Notes under the pieces: generated by a model
What the model was told of the DNA's origin: nothing
Database searches by the model: none
The model's input: the letters and a program-made list of their open reading frames with translations, nothing else
Assembly: GCA_963788935.1 (NCBI GenBank)
Contig: CAWBIM010000006.1
Location: forward strand, 248,001 to 312,000
DNA from: JAOPZW01 sp963788935
Lineage (GTDB): Bacteria > Actinomycetota > Thermoleophilia > Solirubrobacterales > Solirubrobacteraceae
Length of the DNA stretch: 64,000 bases
Reading direction: 5' to 3'
Program-made: the position numbers and the translations under genes
Part shown: one piece after another, positions 15,220 through 23,589 of the stretch
Layout: every line of letters starts with the position of its first letter
How positions within the stretch are numbered: the stretch's first letter is position 1

Positions 15220-15951
15220 GTGATGGCGTGCTCGTTACCCTCGCGCAACGTGACCGACGTCCGTCCCCCCGCGACGACCGACGAGGAGCTGCTCGGCGCC
15301 CAGGCCGCCAATGTCGCGACCGAGCGCACCGAGACCGAGCGGCTCGCGCGCATCCACGACGAGCTCGCGCGGGGGTTCGAGGCGCTCGCGGGGATCACCC
15401 GCGGGGTGTCGATCTTCGGCTCGGCCCGGACGCCGGCCGACGACCCGTACTACGCGCTCGCGCGCGAGGTCGGCCGCCGGCTCGGCGAGCGCGGGTTCGC
15501 CGTCATCACCGGCGGCGGGCCGGGGATCATGGAGGCCGCGAACCGCGGCGCCCAGGACGTCGGCGCGTGCTCGGTCGGCCTGAACATCGAGCTGCCGTTC
15601 GAGCAGGACGCCAACGCCTTCCAGGACATCGGCCTCACGTTCCACTTCTTCTTCGCCCGCAAGGTCATGTTCGTGCGCTACGCGACGGCGTTCGTCGTCT
15701 TCCCCGGCGGGTTCGGCACGCTGGACGAGCTGTTCGAGGCGCTCGTGCTCATCCAGACGCGCAAGATCCGCTCGTTCCCGGTCGTGATGGTCGGCACCGA
15801 GCACTGGTCCGGGCTGATCGATTGGATGCGCGAGCGGCTCGCGGACGAGGCGATGATCTCGCCGCAGGACCTGGACCTGCTCAGCTGCACGGACGACCCG
15901 GACGAGGTCGTCGCGATCGTCGAGTCCGGCGCCGAGCGCCAGGGACGGTAG
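15220..15951 (+). CDS. LOG-family (TIGR00730) Rossmann-fold protein
   Basis: The 243-residue protein has GVSIFGSART, ITGGGPGIMEAANRGA (about 107-122) and FVVFPGGFGTLDELFE (about 160-175), the nucleotide-binding and PGGxGTxxE motifs of LOG/lysine-decarboxylase-like proteins. Characterised members are cytokinin-activating phosphoribohydrolases or act on damaged nucleotides; the bacterial role is usually unknown. The first start is GTG 15220. The GTG at 15250, eight bases after a TACCCT hexamer, would give a leaderless message and is a serious alternative. The gene is divergent from the repeat protein and is followed eight bases later by an M20 peptidase. Confidence 0.85.
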   Translation: MMACSLPSRNVTDVRPPATTDEELLGAQAANVATERTETERLARIHDELARGFEALAGITRGVSIFGSARTPADDPYYALAREVGRRLGERGFAVITGGGPGIMEAANRGAQDVGACSVGLNIELPFEQDANAFQDIGLTFHFFFARKVMFVRYATAFVVFPGGFGTLDELFEALVLIQTRKIRSFPVVMVGTEHWSGLIDWMRERLADEAMISPQDLDLLSCTDDPDEVVAIVESGAERQGR

Positions 15952-15959
15952 GAGGACGC

Positions 15960-17091
15960 GTGAAGGACTGGATCGACACCCACGCCGCCGCCATCGCGGC
16001 ACGCGCCCCGCGCGAGCTCGAGGCGCTCGTGGCGGTGTCGTCCCCGAGCGGGGACGTCAAGGGCGCGGAGGAGGCCGCGGCGGTCGCGGCCGCGCTCGCG
16101 CCGGAGGACGCGGAGATCGAGCGCCTCCCGTGCTCGTCGCCCGACCACGCGCCGGACCTGCTCATCCGGACGAGCGGCACCGGCACCAAGCGCATCCTCC
16201 TCCTCGGCCACCTCGACACCGTCATCGCGCACGCCGACCACCGGCCGCTCGCGCGCGAGGACGACAAGCTGGTCGGATCGGGCACGGTGGACATGAAGGG
16301 CGGCGACGTCCTCGCCCTGGGCGTCCTGCGCGCGCTCACCGACCGGCGCGAGGACATCGCCGAGGCCGCCGTCCTGTTCGTGTGCGACGAGGAGTGGCGC
16401 GTCGGGCCGTTCCAGCACGTGGAGCGGTTCGCGGGCTACGACGCGTGCCTGTGCTTCGAGGGCGGCCAGCGCGCCGAGGACGGGCGCGAGCAGGTCATCG
16501 TCAAGCGCAAGGCGGCCGCGACCGTTCAGGTCAAGGCGACCGGTCGCAGCGCCCACAGCGGCTCGGCCCCGCACCGCGGCATCAACGCGCTGCTCGGCCT
16601 CGCGGGCGCGGCCCAGGCCCTCGCCGCCCGCCACGACCCGTCCGGCCCCGAGCACCTGACGGTCGTGCCGACGGTCATCCGCGCGGGCGACGCGTTCAAC
16701 GTCGTGCCGGACCGCGGCGAGCTCGTCGCCGACGTCCGCGCCGACAGCCTCGAGGCGATGCGCGCGCGTGGTCGCCGCGGTGCCCGACGACATCGGCGGG
16801 GCGAAGCTCGACGCGACGCTCATGCGCGAATGGCCGGGGATGGACTCGCGCGAGGCGACCGTGACCCTGCTCGAGCGGGCGAGCGCGGCGATCGGCCGCC
16901 CGATCGTGGGGGCCAACCGCGGCGGGGCGAGCGACGCGAGCCACTTCGCGCCGTCGATCCCGCTCACGGTCGACGGGCTCGGGCCGCTCGGTGGTGGGGC
17001 CCACGCACCCCACGAGTTCGTGCTCGCCTCCGGGCTGCGCCCGCGGGCGGAGGTCGCGCTGGCGATCACCGCCGCCGTGCTCGGCGATTGA
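15960..17091 (+). CDS. M20-family metallopeptidase (frameshifted)
   Basis: The start is GTG 15960 with AGGAGG just before it. The protein is a zinc M20 peptidase of the ArgE/DapE/CPG2 group, with LLLGHLDTVIA (metal His and catalytic Asp), GSGTVDMKGGDVLAL (bridging Asp) and FVCDEEWRVG (catalytic Glu pair), then the dimerisation domain (TGRSAHSGSAP). The frame breaks near 16768 in a GCGCGCGCG run, and the remainder (VAAVPDDIGG ... HAPHEFVLASGLRPRAE, with the last metal His) continues one frame over to the stop at 17091. All motifs survive on both sides, so a consensus indel is more likely than decay. Glutamate carboxypeptidase-like activity is possible. Confidence 0.8.
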
Positions 17092-17224
17092 CGCCCGAAC
17101 GGCCGATCGAAAGCACCCGAATCCGGCGCTCCGGAACGTTCTCGCCCACGGAAATTTCCTGGGGTTGGACCTGGTGCCGACGGGGCAGAAGGCATAACCG
17201 CCGACAACTTGTGTATGTTGCCCG

Positions 17225-17376
17225 CGTCGTTGTGACCAGCCGAACTCCTTCCGGCCCCACCGGACGGAGGCGGGGGACCCAGAGGCCACCACGGTGGCCA
17301 GGGGCGAATCGCCGTTCCCGAACGGCGTAGCGCGGCCCTTTTCGCGCGAGCCCGACAGCTAACCCCGTAGGCGCCC
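17225..17376 (+). ncRNA. c-di-AMP riboswitch (ydaO-yuaA class)
   Basis: The segment matches the actinobacterial ydaO pattern in order: AGCCGAAC at about 17238, GGAGGCGGGGGACCCAG (about 17266-17282), a variable hairpin (GGCCACC/GGTGGCC), GGGGCGAATCGCC (about 17300-17313), and the 3' signature CCCGACAGCTAACCCCGTAG with GGCG (about 17350-17373). It ends about 23 bases before the GTG of a peptidoglycan hydrolase gene, the usual target of this class in actinobacteria, where high c-di-AMP turns expression off. A TATGTT hexamer at 17214-17219 may be the -10 of its promoter. The upstream part, 17092-17210, shows no gene. Confidence 0.9.
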
Positions 17377-17398
17377 GAAAAAGGGGGTTCCAGCCGTC

Positions 17399-18454
17399 GT
17401 GCCGCCGTCCAGTCGTCGTATCGTTCTATCGGTCCTCGCCGCCGCCCTGTGCTGTGGAACCGTCACCGCACCGGCCGCCGTCGCAAAGCGGACCGGGACG
17501 CACCTCGGCGACCGCGCCCTCCGGGCCGGCGCCAGCGGCGCGGACGTCAAAGAACTGCAGAAGGCCCTGCGCAGCGCGGGCTTCCGGGTGAAGATCGACG
17601 GGCAGTTCGGCCCGTCCACCGTGCGCGCCGTCAAGCGCTTCCAGCGCGCCGCCCAGCTCACGCCGAGCGGGACGGTCGGCCGCAAGACGCTCGCCGCGCT
17701 GCAGGCGGCCTCGAAGGGCACGAGCGCGAATGTCGCCAACGGCGGCACCGCCGCGACGATCCGCAGCAAGAGCCGCGGCGCGAAGAGCCTCGGTGACCGC
17801 GTCCCGGTCAAGAAGGGGATGCACGGGCACGACATCCGCGTCCTCCAGGACCTCCTGGGCAACGCGGGGTACGACGTCACGATCGACGGCGAGTTCGGCA
17901 GCGGCACGCTGGACGCGGTCGAGAAGTTCGAGGGCGAGCACCAGCGCCCGGTCGACGGCGCGCTCGATGCCGACGACATCGCCACCCTTCGCGCCGCGGC
18001 CGCGGCCGGCCCCGCGACCGTCGCCGCCCCGGCCGTGAACACCGGCCCGAAGGCGACCGTCGGCCCCGACGGCCTGGCCGTCGCCCCGGCCGGCGCCCCG
18101 CCGCAGGTGGTGCAGATCATCGCCGCCGGCAACCAGATCGCCAGCAAGCCGTACAAGTACGGCGGCGGGCACGGCAAGTGGACCGACAGCGGCTACGACT
18201 GCTCGGGCTCCGTCTCCTTCGCGCTCCACGGCGCGGGCCTCCTCGAACAGGCCCTGCCGTCCGGCAGCTTCACGGACTGGGGCGATCCCGGCCCCGGCCA
18301 GTGGGTGACGATCTACGCCAACGGCGGCCACATGTACATGGTCGTCGCGGGCCTGCGCTTCGACACGAGCGGCCGCAGCAACCACAACACCCGCTGGCAG
18401 GCCGAGCAGCGTTCACCGGACGGCTACACCGTCCGCCACCCGCCCGGGCTCTGA
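17399..18454 (+). CDS. Secreted peptidoglycan hydrolase, two PG-binding domains plus NlpC/P60-like domain
   Basis: The GTG at 17399 starts a 351-residue exported protein. Its signal peptide (about 1-29, RRIVLSVLAAALCCGTV) is followed by two peptidoglycan-binding-1 repeats (ELQKALRSAGFRVKIDGQFG, given as its core about 50-69, and VLQDLLGNAGYDVTIDGEFG, about 148-167). The C-terminal domain has YKYGGGHGKWTDSGYDCSGS with the catalytic Cys, GGHMYMVV with the His, and NHNTRW near the end, as in NlpC/P60-type wall endopeptidases. Wall turnover or resuscitation is the likely job. Expression is placed under c-di-AMP control by the riboswitch just upstream. Confidence 0.9.
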   Translation: MPPSSRRIVLSVLAAALCCGTVTAPAAVAKRTGTHLGDRALRAGASGADVKELQKALRSAGFRVKIDGQFGPSTVRAVKRFQRAAQLTPSGTVGRKTLAALQAASKGTSANVANGGTAATIRSKSRGAKSLGDRVPVKKGMHGHDIRVLQDLLGNAGYDVTIDGEFGSGTLDAVEKFEGEHQRPVDGALDADDIATLRAAAAAGPATVAAPAVNTGPKATVGPDGLAVAPAGAPPQVVQIIAAGNQIASKPYKYGGGHGKWTDSGYDCSGSVSFALHGAGLLEQALPSGSFTDWGDPGPGQWVTIYANGGHMYMVVAGLRFDTSGRSNHNTRWQAEQRSPDGYTVRHPPGL

Positions 18455-18514
18455 TCGCACCCCCCGTCGCCCGCCCTCGTCCGCGCCTGCGGGCGGGCGG
18501 GCGTCCAACGGCCG

Positions 18515-18570
18515 GACCGTGATGGGGCGATCGCCGTGACCCCCCCGCGGCGATCGTCCCTCACACGGTC
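18515..18570 (+). terminator. Long stem-loop after the wall hydrolase gene
   Basis: GGGGCGATCGCCG (18524-18536) pairs with CGGCGATCGTCCC (18548-18560), one G-U pair included, and the stem continues outward with GACCGTGA (18515-18522) against TCACACGGTC (18561-18570) around a small bulge. It lies between the hydrolase stop and the ECF sigma start, and a terminator is the simplest reading. Confidence 0.6.
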
Positions 18571-18618
18571 GCGCGCGCGTCCGGGAACCGCCCGCCGCCG
18601 CACGGTGTAGACACGGCG

Positions 18619-19200
18619 GTGGTGAGCCGGCCACCCCACAACGAGGCGGCGCTCGTCGAGCGGGCGCGCCGCGGCGACGCTGCCGCCTATGAGGCGCTCG
18701 TGCGCGCACACCAGGACATCGCCTTCCGCACCGCCTGCCTGTTCGCCGGATCCGCCGCGGACGCGGAGGAGGCGGCGCAGGAGGCGTTCGTCAAGGCGTG
18801 GCGCGCGCTGCCGCGCTTCCGCGCCGGCGCGCCCTTCCGGCCGTGGCTGCTGGCGATCGTCGGCAACGAGGCGCGCAACCGCCGCCGCGCCGCCGGGCGC
18901 CGGGCGGGCCTCGCGCTGCGGGCGGCCCACGAACGGTCCTCGGGGGACGCGGCTCCGTCTCCCGAGGCCGCCCTCATCGCGGGCGGCGAGCGCCGCGCGC
19001 TGCTCGCCGCGCTGTCGGCCCTGGACGAGCGCGACCGGGCGGTGATCGCCTGCCGCCATCTCCTCGACCTCTCCGAGCGGGAGACGGCGGAGGCCCTGGG
19101 CTGCCGGCCAGGCACGGTGAAGTCGCGCCTGTCGCGGGCGCTCGAGCGCATGCGCGCGGAGTTGGAGCGCACCGGGGCGGGGGAGGCGGTGACGCGATGA
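18619..19200 (+). CDS. ECF-type RNA polymerase sigma factor
   Basis: The 193-residue protein has sigma region 2 (ALVRAHQDIAFRTACLF ... DAEEAAQEAFVKAWRALPRF, about 26-66) and region 4 with a helix-turn-helix (LSERETAEALGCRPGTVKSRLSRAL, given as about 150-174), the two-domain ECF layout. Two GTG codons in tandem (18619 and 18622) are possible starts. Its stop overlaps the ATG of the next gene (ATGA), a probable anti-sigma-like membrane protein, so it is likely held inactive until some envelope signal. The target promoters cannot be read from the sequence. Confidence 0.9.
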   Translation: MVSRPPHNEAALVERARRGDAAAYEALVRAHQDIAFRTACLFAGSAADAEEAAQEAFVKAWRALPRFRAGAPFRPWLLAIVGNEARNRRRAAGRRAGLALRAAHERSSGDAAPSPEAALIAGGERRALLAALSALDERDRAVIACRHLLDLSERETAEALGCRPGTVKSRLSRALERMRAELERTGAGEAVTR

Positions 19201-19959
19201 CCGACCTCGAGCAGCGCCTGGCGGGCCTGCGCGACGACGTCGCCTGGCCGCCGACCCCGGACCTGGCCGCGGCGGTCGCCGCGCGCGTCGCCGCCGAGCC
19301 GCGGCCCGCGCCGGGGCGGGCGTGGCGACGCGGCCCCGCGGGGTCGGGGCGCCCGCCGCTGCGCCTGCGTCCGCAGGCCGCCCTCGCGGTCCTGGCGGTC
19401 GCCGCGGCGCTGCTCGCGACCCTCGCCGCCGCCCCCGGCGTGCGGGCGCGGATCGCCGACTGGCTCGGCATCGGCGCCGTGCGGATCGAGCGCGTCGAGC
19501 GCCTCCCGGACGTCGGCCCCGCCGCCGGGCTCGGCCTGGGCACGCGCACGACCCTCGCCGCCGCCCGCCGCGACGTCCGCGTGCCCGTCCCGACGGTCCG
19601 CGCGCTGGGCCCGCCCGACGCGGTCTACGTGGACCGCCGCACAGGCGGGGCCACGCTGGTGTATCGCCCGCGGCCCGGCCTCCCGGCCGCGAGCGCGGGC
19701 ATCGGCGCGCTGCTCACGGTCCTGCCCGGCGGCGACCCCGCCGTCGTGAAGAAGCTCCTCGGCTCCGGGACGACGGTCGAGAGCGTCGACGTCGACGGCG
19801 GCTTCGGCGTGTTCATCTCGGGCGCCGCCCACGTGGTGGGACCGCCGGACCGGCTGGCCGGCAACACGCGTCCTGTGGGTGCGCGGCGACACGACGTATC
19901 GACTCGAGTCCGCCCTCGGGCGCGACGACGCCCTGCGCCTCGCGCGCAGCGTGCGGTAG
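19197..19959 (+). CDS. Anti-sigma-like membrane protein (frameshifted)
   Basis: The gene starts in the sigma stop codon. The N-terminal cytoplasmic part (MTDLEQRLAGLRDDVAWPP) precedes one membrane segment (ALAVLAVAAALLATLAA, about 62-78). After it come VRARIADWLGIGAVRIERVERLP and an extracytoplasmic beta-rich domain. This is the common actinobacterial layout of the membrane partner encoded after an ECF sigma. The frame breaks near 19871 (AACACGCGTCCTG, one base too many), and the tail VLWVRGDTTYRLESALG continues one frame over to the TAG at 19957. No zinc-type anti-sigma motif is visible. The anti-sigma role is inferred from position. Confidence 0.7.
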
Positions 19960-19966
19960 ACGGCGT

Positions 19967-20368
19967 TCAGTCGTCGGCGCGCGGGCGCCGCCGCTCGCTC
20001 TTGCGCTGCGCCTGGCGGCGCTTGGACTGCTCGCGGCGCACGCGGCTCGACTTCGACGGGCGCGTCGCGTGGCGGGTGCGCGGGACGTGCAGGGCGCGCG
20101 CGAGCCGATCGCGCAGGCGCTCGAGCGCGAGCTCGCGGTTGCGGGCCTGGCTGCGGGCGTCCTGGGCCACGGCGCGGATCACCGGGCCGCAGCGAGCCAT
20201 CACGCGCTGGCGCTGCGCGTCGGTCAGCGAGGGGGAGGCCGCCACGTCGAAGGTCGCCTCGACCCGCGAGGCGGTGACGTTCGCGTGCTGGCCGCCCGGG
20301 CCGGAGGAGCGGCTCGTGCGGATCACGACCTCGCGCAGCGGGATCGCGACGTCGCGGGTGACGACCAT
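19967..20368 (-). CDS. arfB: ArfB, peptidyl-tRNA hydrolase for stalled ribosomes
   Basis: The product is a release-factor-like hydrolase that frees stalled ribosomes without a stop codon. The GGQ motif appears as SGPGGQHANVTASRV (about 20-34), with the following RVEATFDV strand, and a basic tail (RRPSKSSRVRREQSKRR-like, about the last 45 residues) that in ArfB enters the empty mRNA channel. I chose ATG 20368 (MVVTRDVAIPL), which aligns with the E. coli start (MIVISRHVAIP) and has GGAGG five bases upstream; upstream ATGs at 20380 and 20389 are weaker. The result, 133 residues, is close to the family's usual 140. It converges on the anti-sigma-like gene. Confidence 0.9.
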   Translation of the reverse strand: MVVTRDVAIPLREVVIRTSRSSGPGGQHANVTASRVEATFDVAASPSLTDAQRQRVMARCGPVIRAVAQDARSQARNRELALERLRDRLARALHVPRTRHATRPSKSSRVRREQSKRRQAQRKSERRRPRADD

Positions 20369-20413
20369 CGGGTCCTCCATCGCTGCCATTGTGCGCGTTC
20401 GCCGCGCCGAGGG

Positions 20414-21989
20414 TCAGGCGGTGGGCCGGTCGTCCGTCCGACGGGCGGCGCCATCGCCGTGCTCGTCGGGGACGTAGCGGTAGAAGAGCACGATCATCGG
20501 CTCCTCGTCGGTCAGCCGCCACCCGGGCTCGCCGATGAGGAAGGCGATCTCGTCGCGGCAGCCGTCGTAGAAGGCGCGGTGCGCGGCCCGCCACTCGGCG
20601 ACGCTCGCGATGCTGTCGTCCGCGGCGACGACGTCCTCGCCGACCTCCGCGAACGGCAGCTCGACGACCCGCAGGACCTCGACGGCGCCGCGCCGGCGGC
20701 CCGCGTGGTCGAGCATGGGCAGGCGCTGGCCGACGCGCGGCGGCCCGCCCTCGAGATCCCATTCGCGCGAGAGCGACACCGAGACGGTCTTGCGGCCGGA
20801 GCGGACCTTCGCGATGCGGGCCTCGCCCGCGCCGGCGTCGCCCTCGTAGCCGAACTCGAGGAACGGCTCCTCGTCGCTGCGCCACGGCGCGAGCGGGATC
20901 GTGGCGATGAGCCGCGTGCCCTCGCCGAACGGGACTGATGACCCGCAGCGTGCCGCCGAGGGCGGCGATGCGGTCGCCGAGCCCGAGGAGGCCGGTGCCC
21001 CGCTCGGGACGGGCGCCGCCGGAGCCGTTGTCCCAGGTCTCCGCGACGATCTCGCGCTGGCGCTGCAGGACGCGGGCCGACACCTCGGTCGCGCCGGCGT
21101 GGCGCATCGCGTTGGCGAGGGCCTCGGCGACCATCGCGTAGACGGTGACCGCGACCGGCTCGGGGAGCCGGCGCTCGGGCAGCCCGAGCAGCCGGAGGGG
21201 CAGCGGAGAGCGGCCGGCGAGGGCCTGGAGCGCGCCCTCGAGCCCGCACTCGGTGAGCCCGGCGGGGTGCAGGCCGCGGGCGAGCTCGCGCAGTTCGGTG
21301 TGGGCGAACGTGGCCTCCTCGCGCACGCGCTCGAGCAGTGCGGCGGTGCCCTCGGGGTCGTCGCGGACCCGGCGGAGGGCGAGCCCGGCGAGGTGGCCGA
21401 GGGCGAGCAGGCGCTGCTGGGCGCCGTCGTGGAGGTCGCGGCCGATGCGGCGGCGCTCCTCGTCGGCCGCCTGGACCATGCGGGCGCGGGAGGCGGCGAC
21501 CTCGGCCTCGCGCTCGCGCAGGGCGATCTCGTGGCGGCGGCGCTCGATCTCGGCGGCCGCGCGGGCGGCGAAGATCGTCAGCGCCGCGACCTCGTCGTCG
21601 CTGGCCTCGATCCGCCGGCGCGAGAGGACGCCGAGGTGGCCGATGTACGTCCCGCCGATCCCGCGCATCGCGATCGCGAGATAGCCGGTGAGGTCGGCCC
21701 CGTCGATCAGCGTCCCCGCGGGCAGCAGCGGGTCCGCGCCGACGGGGTACGTGACGACGTCATGGGTGCGTGCGAGGTCGCACGGCGTGCCCGCGAGGTC
21801 GTACTCCGTGCCGACCGGCAGCTTCGCGCGGCCCCGGGGCCAGGACGCGACGACCCGGGCTCGCCCGGGTCGGTGGTCCAGCGCCTCCGCGACGAACGCG
21901 ATCTCCGCATCGAAGGCCTCGGCGACGTGGTGCGCGAGCGAGCGGAGGAAGGCCTCGCCGACGACTCCGGCCGTGCCGGCCGCCACCAT
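20414..21989 (-). CDS. GAF-type sensor histidine kinase fused to an ASCH-like domain (frameshifted)
   Basis: The kinase has an N-terminal GAF-like sensor (AFLRSLAHHVAEAFDAEIAF onward), a helical linker, a HisKA_3 box (RRIGRDLHDGAQQRLLALG, His in DLHDG) and a HATPase domain (EALANAMRHAG; DNGSGG; GTGLLGLGDRIAALGG). Near 20930 the frame slips by one (AGTCCCGTTCGG); on restoring it, ISPFGEGTRLIATIPL runs on into EPFLEFGYEGD, KVRSGRKTVSVSLSREWDLE and WRAAHRAFYDGCRDEI, an ASCH-like domain ending at 20414. So kinase and ASCH parts form one protein of about 525 residues. ATG 21989 is the first standard start, but coding similarity seems to begin about 30 codons earlier with no canonical start. No response regulator lies beside it. 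Confidence 0.75.
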
Positions 21990-22125
21990 CCGCAGCAGGT
22001 CGCGCTCACCGGAAACGGGGCGGGCGCCAGGGACGGGTTCGAGGAGGGCGGACAGGTCGAGTCGGAAGGCCGGAATGGGCGAGCCAGAGCAAGAGTAGAT
22101 GCGCGATCCGGCCCCGCAAGTACGG

Positions 22126-23124
22126 CTAACCCGCCCTGTTGCAGGCCCGATATGAGTAGTCAGTCGTGGACCGCCACCACTCGCCGGTCGCGAGGCCGAC
22201 GACCATCGGGGTGTCGCGGCAGCCCCGCGGCACGTGGAAGCGGTTCCCCGCGACATGGCCGAACTCGTGCAGGAGGACGGTCTGGAGGTCGATCTGGCGC
22301 CGCGTCGGGTGGTCCGGCCCCTGCTCCCAGGGGAGGTCGGCGCGGAGGATCAGGTCGCGTTCGCGTGTCCCGTCGCCCCGCCGCCGGCCGAAGACGGTGA
22401 CCGCCAGCGCCTGGCGCGGCACCTGGGCGGTCGAGAAGCCGACCTCGGAGCGGCCGTTGCCGAAGACGGGCCGTCCCGGGATCGTCCCGAGCGAATGCAG
22501 CCGCCAGCGCCGCGCGGCGTTGCGGACGAGGGCGAGGTAGCGCGCGCGGTCGACCCCGGCCGGGATCCCGCCCGTGCGGATGACGAACGAGGCGCCGTTG
22601 CTCGAGCCGACCCGGCCCGGGATGCGCTCGGACGACAGCCCCGCGAGGTCGGGCGGCGACGGGACGCCGGACGCCAGGACGAGCTGCCGGGCCTCGGTCG
22701 CGGCGCACGAGCCGTCGGCCCCGGTGCGGACGACCTGCCAGTAGTACGTCCCGGGCGTCGCGTACCACGCGCCGGTGGCGAAGCTGAACAGGGCGGAGTC
22801 GGCGGCGCTCACCGTCCCCGCCGCCTGGGCGACCTCGGCGCCGATCCGCAGGCACGCGTCGACGGGCTCGGCCGAGCGCGAGACGCGCAGCTCGAGGCCC
22901 GTGTCGCCCGCGACCCCGCGCGCCTGCAGCCCCGGGTCGGCCCCGGCGGTGAGCCGCGCCCCGTCGGCGGGGCCGCTCGACGCGAGCGGGTCGCCGGGGG
23001 CCGCGAGCGCGGGGCCGGCGCCGGCCGCGGCGAGCGCGGCCAGGGCGATGAGCAGGACGGCCGCGCGGCGGGCGGCGGCCCGGGCGGCGAGGAGGCGGGC
23101 GGGGAGCGGCATGGGGCGAGCCAC
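22126..23124 (-). CDS. Secreted zincin-type metalloprotease
   Basis: The protein (332 residues from GTG 23124; ATG 23112 is an alternative) has a long signal peptide (AAVLLIALAALAAAGAG, about 21-37). A beta-rich N-terminal region (about 45-155) resembles a fibronectin-like domain (PGTYYWQVVRTGADG). The catalytic domain follows. The zinc motif is HEFGHVAGNRFH (about 286-297): HExxH is complete, and the His that normally follows the glycine by three positions in metzincins comes one residue later. DTPMVVG could supply the Met-turn. Two cysteines in PRGC and YRAC may bridge. Substrate unknown; extracellular location likely. Confidence 0.75.
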   Translation of the reverse strand: MARPMPLPARLLAARAAARRAAVLLIALAALAAAGAGPALAAPGDPLASSGPADGARLTAGADPGLQARGVAGDTGLELRVSRSAEPVDACLRIGAEVAQAAGTVSAADSALFSFATGAWYATPGTYYWQVVRTGADGSCAATEARQLVLASGVPSPPDLAGLSSERIPGRVGSSNGASFVIRTGGIPAGVDRARYLALVRNAARRWRLHSLGTIPGRPVFGNGRSEVGFSTAQVPRQALAVTVFGRRRGDGTRERDLILRADLPWEQGPDHPTRRQIDLQTVLLHEFGHVAGNRFHVPRGCRDTPMVVGLATGEWWRSTTDYSYRACNRAG

Positions 23125-23202
23125 GGTAGCCCCGGGCCCGTCAGCCGCCGGTCAACTGGTCCCGCCGGCGCTCAGGCGATCCTCAGGCGCGCCCCGCGCC
23201 GG

Positions 23203-23559
23203 TCACGACGCCGACAGCCACTCCGTGTCGAACGCGGCGCTCAGGTGGATGTCGAGCTGGCGCAGCGGGCCGTCGCCGGTGTTCACGAACGCGTGCGCGA
23301 CCCCGGCCGGGACGATCACGACCTCACCGGCGCGGACGACGCGCTCCTCGCCCTCGGCCGTGACCGTCGCCTCGCCTTCCTGCACGACGAGGATCTCGTC
23401 GTAGGGGTGGCGGTGCAGCGACGGGCCGCCGCCGGGCGGGGCCTCGACGAAGATCAGGCAGGCGCCGGTGCCGCCGTGGTCGGCCCCGACGAGCTCGCGC
23501 GAGAAGGTGGTGGACGGGAGCTCCGCGATCGGCAGCACCCGAACGGCGGCGGTGGTCAT
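23203..23559 (-). CDS. Cupin-domain protein
   Basis: The 118-residue single-domain cupin has the metal motifs HRHPYDEILVVQEGEATV (motif 1, His and Glu ligands, about 49-66) and PAGVAHAFVNTG (motif 2, His ligand, about 84-95). Small cupins like this are often sugar-binding, dioxygenase-like or regulatory, and nothing here decides. It is preceded at about 30 bases by a threonine dehydratase-like gene read in the same direction. Confidence 0.85.
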   Translation of the reverse strand: MTTAAVRVLPIAELPSTTFSRELVGADHGGTGACLIFVEAPPGGGPSLHRHPYDEILVVQEGEATVTAEGEERVVRAGEVVIVPAGVAHAFVNTGDGPLRQLDIHLSAAFDTEWLSAS

Positions 23560-23589
23560 GGCCCGACGCTAGCCGATCGGCGTCGCCGG

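Noticed and set aside
20414..20779. A separate small ASCH-domain gene
   Set aside because: Similarity continues upstream of 20779 without a start or ribosome site and joins the kinase after a one-base correction, so the part is the kinase's C-terminus.
18687..22256. A 1189-codon open frame on the minus strand read as one giant protein
   Set aside because: Only the part from about 21989 to 20930 is the kinase; the rest is antisense to the sigma, anti-sigma-like and arfB genes and has non-coding composition.
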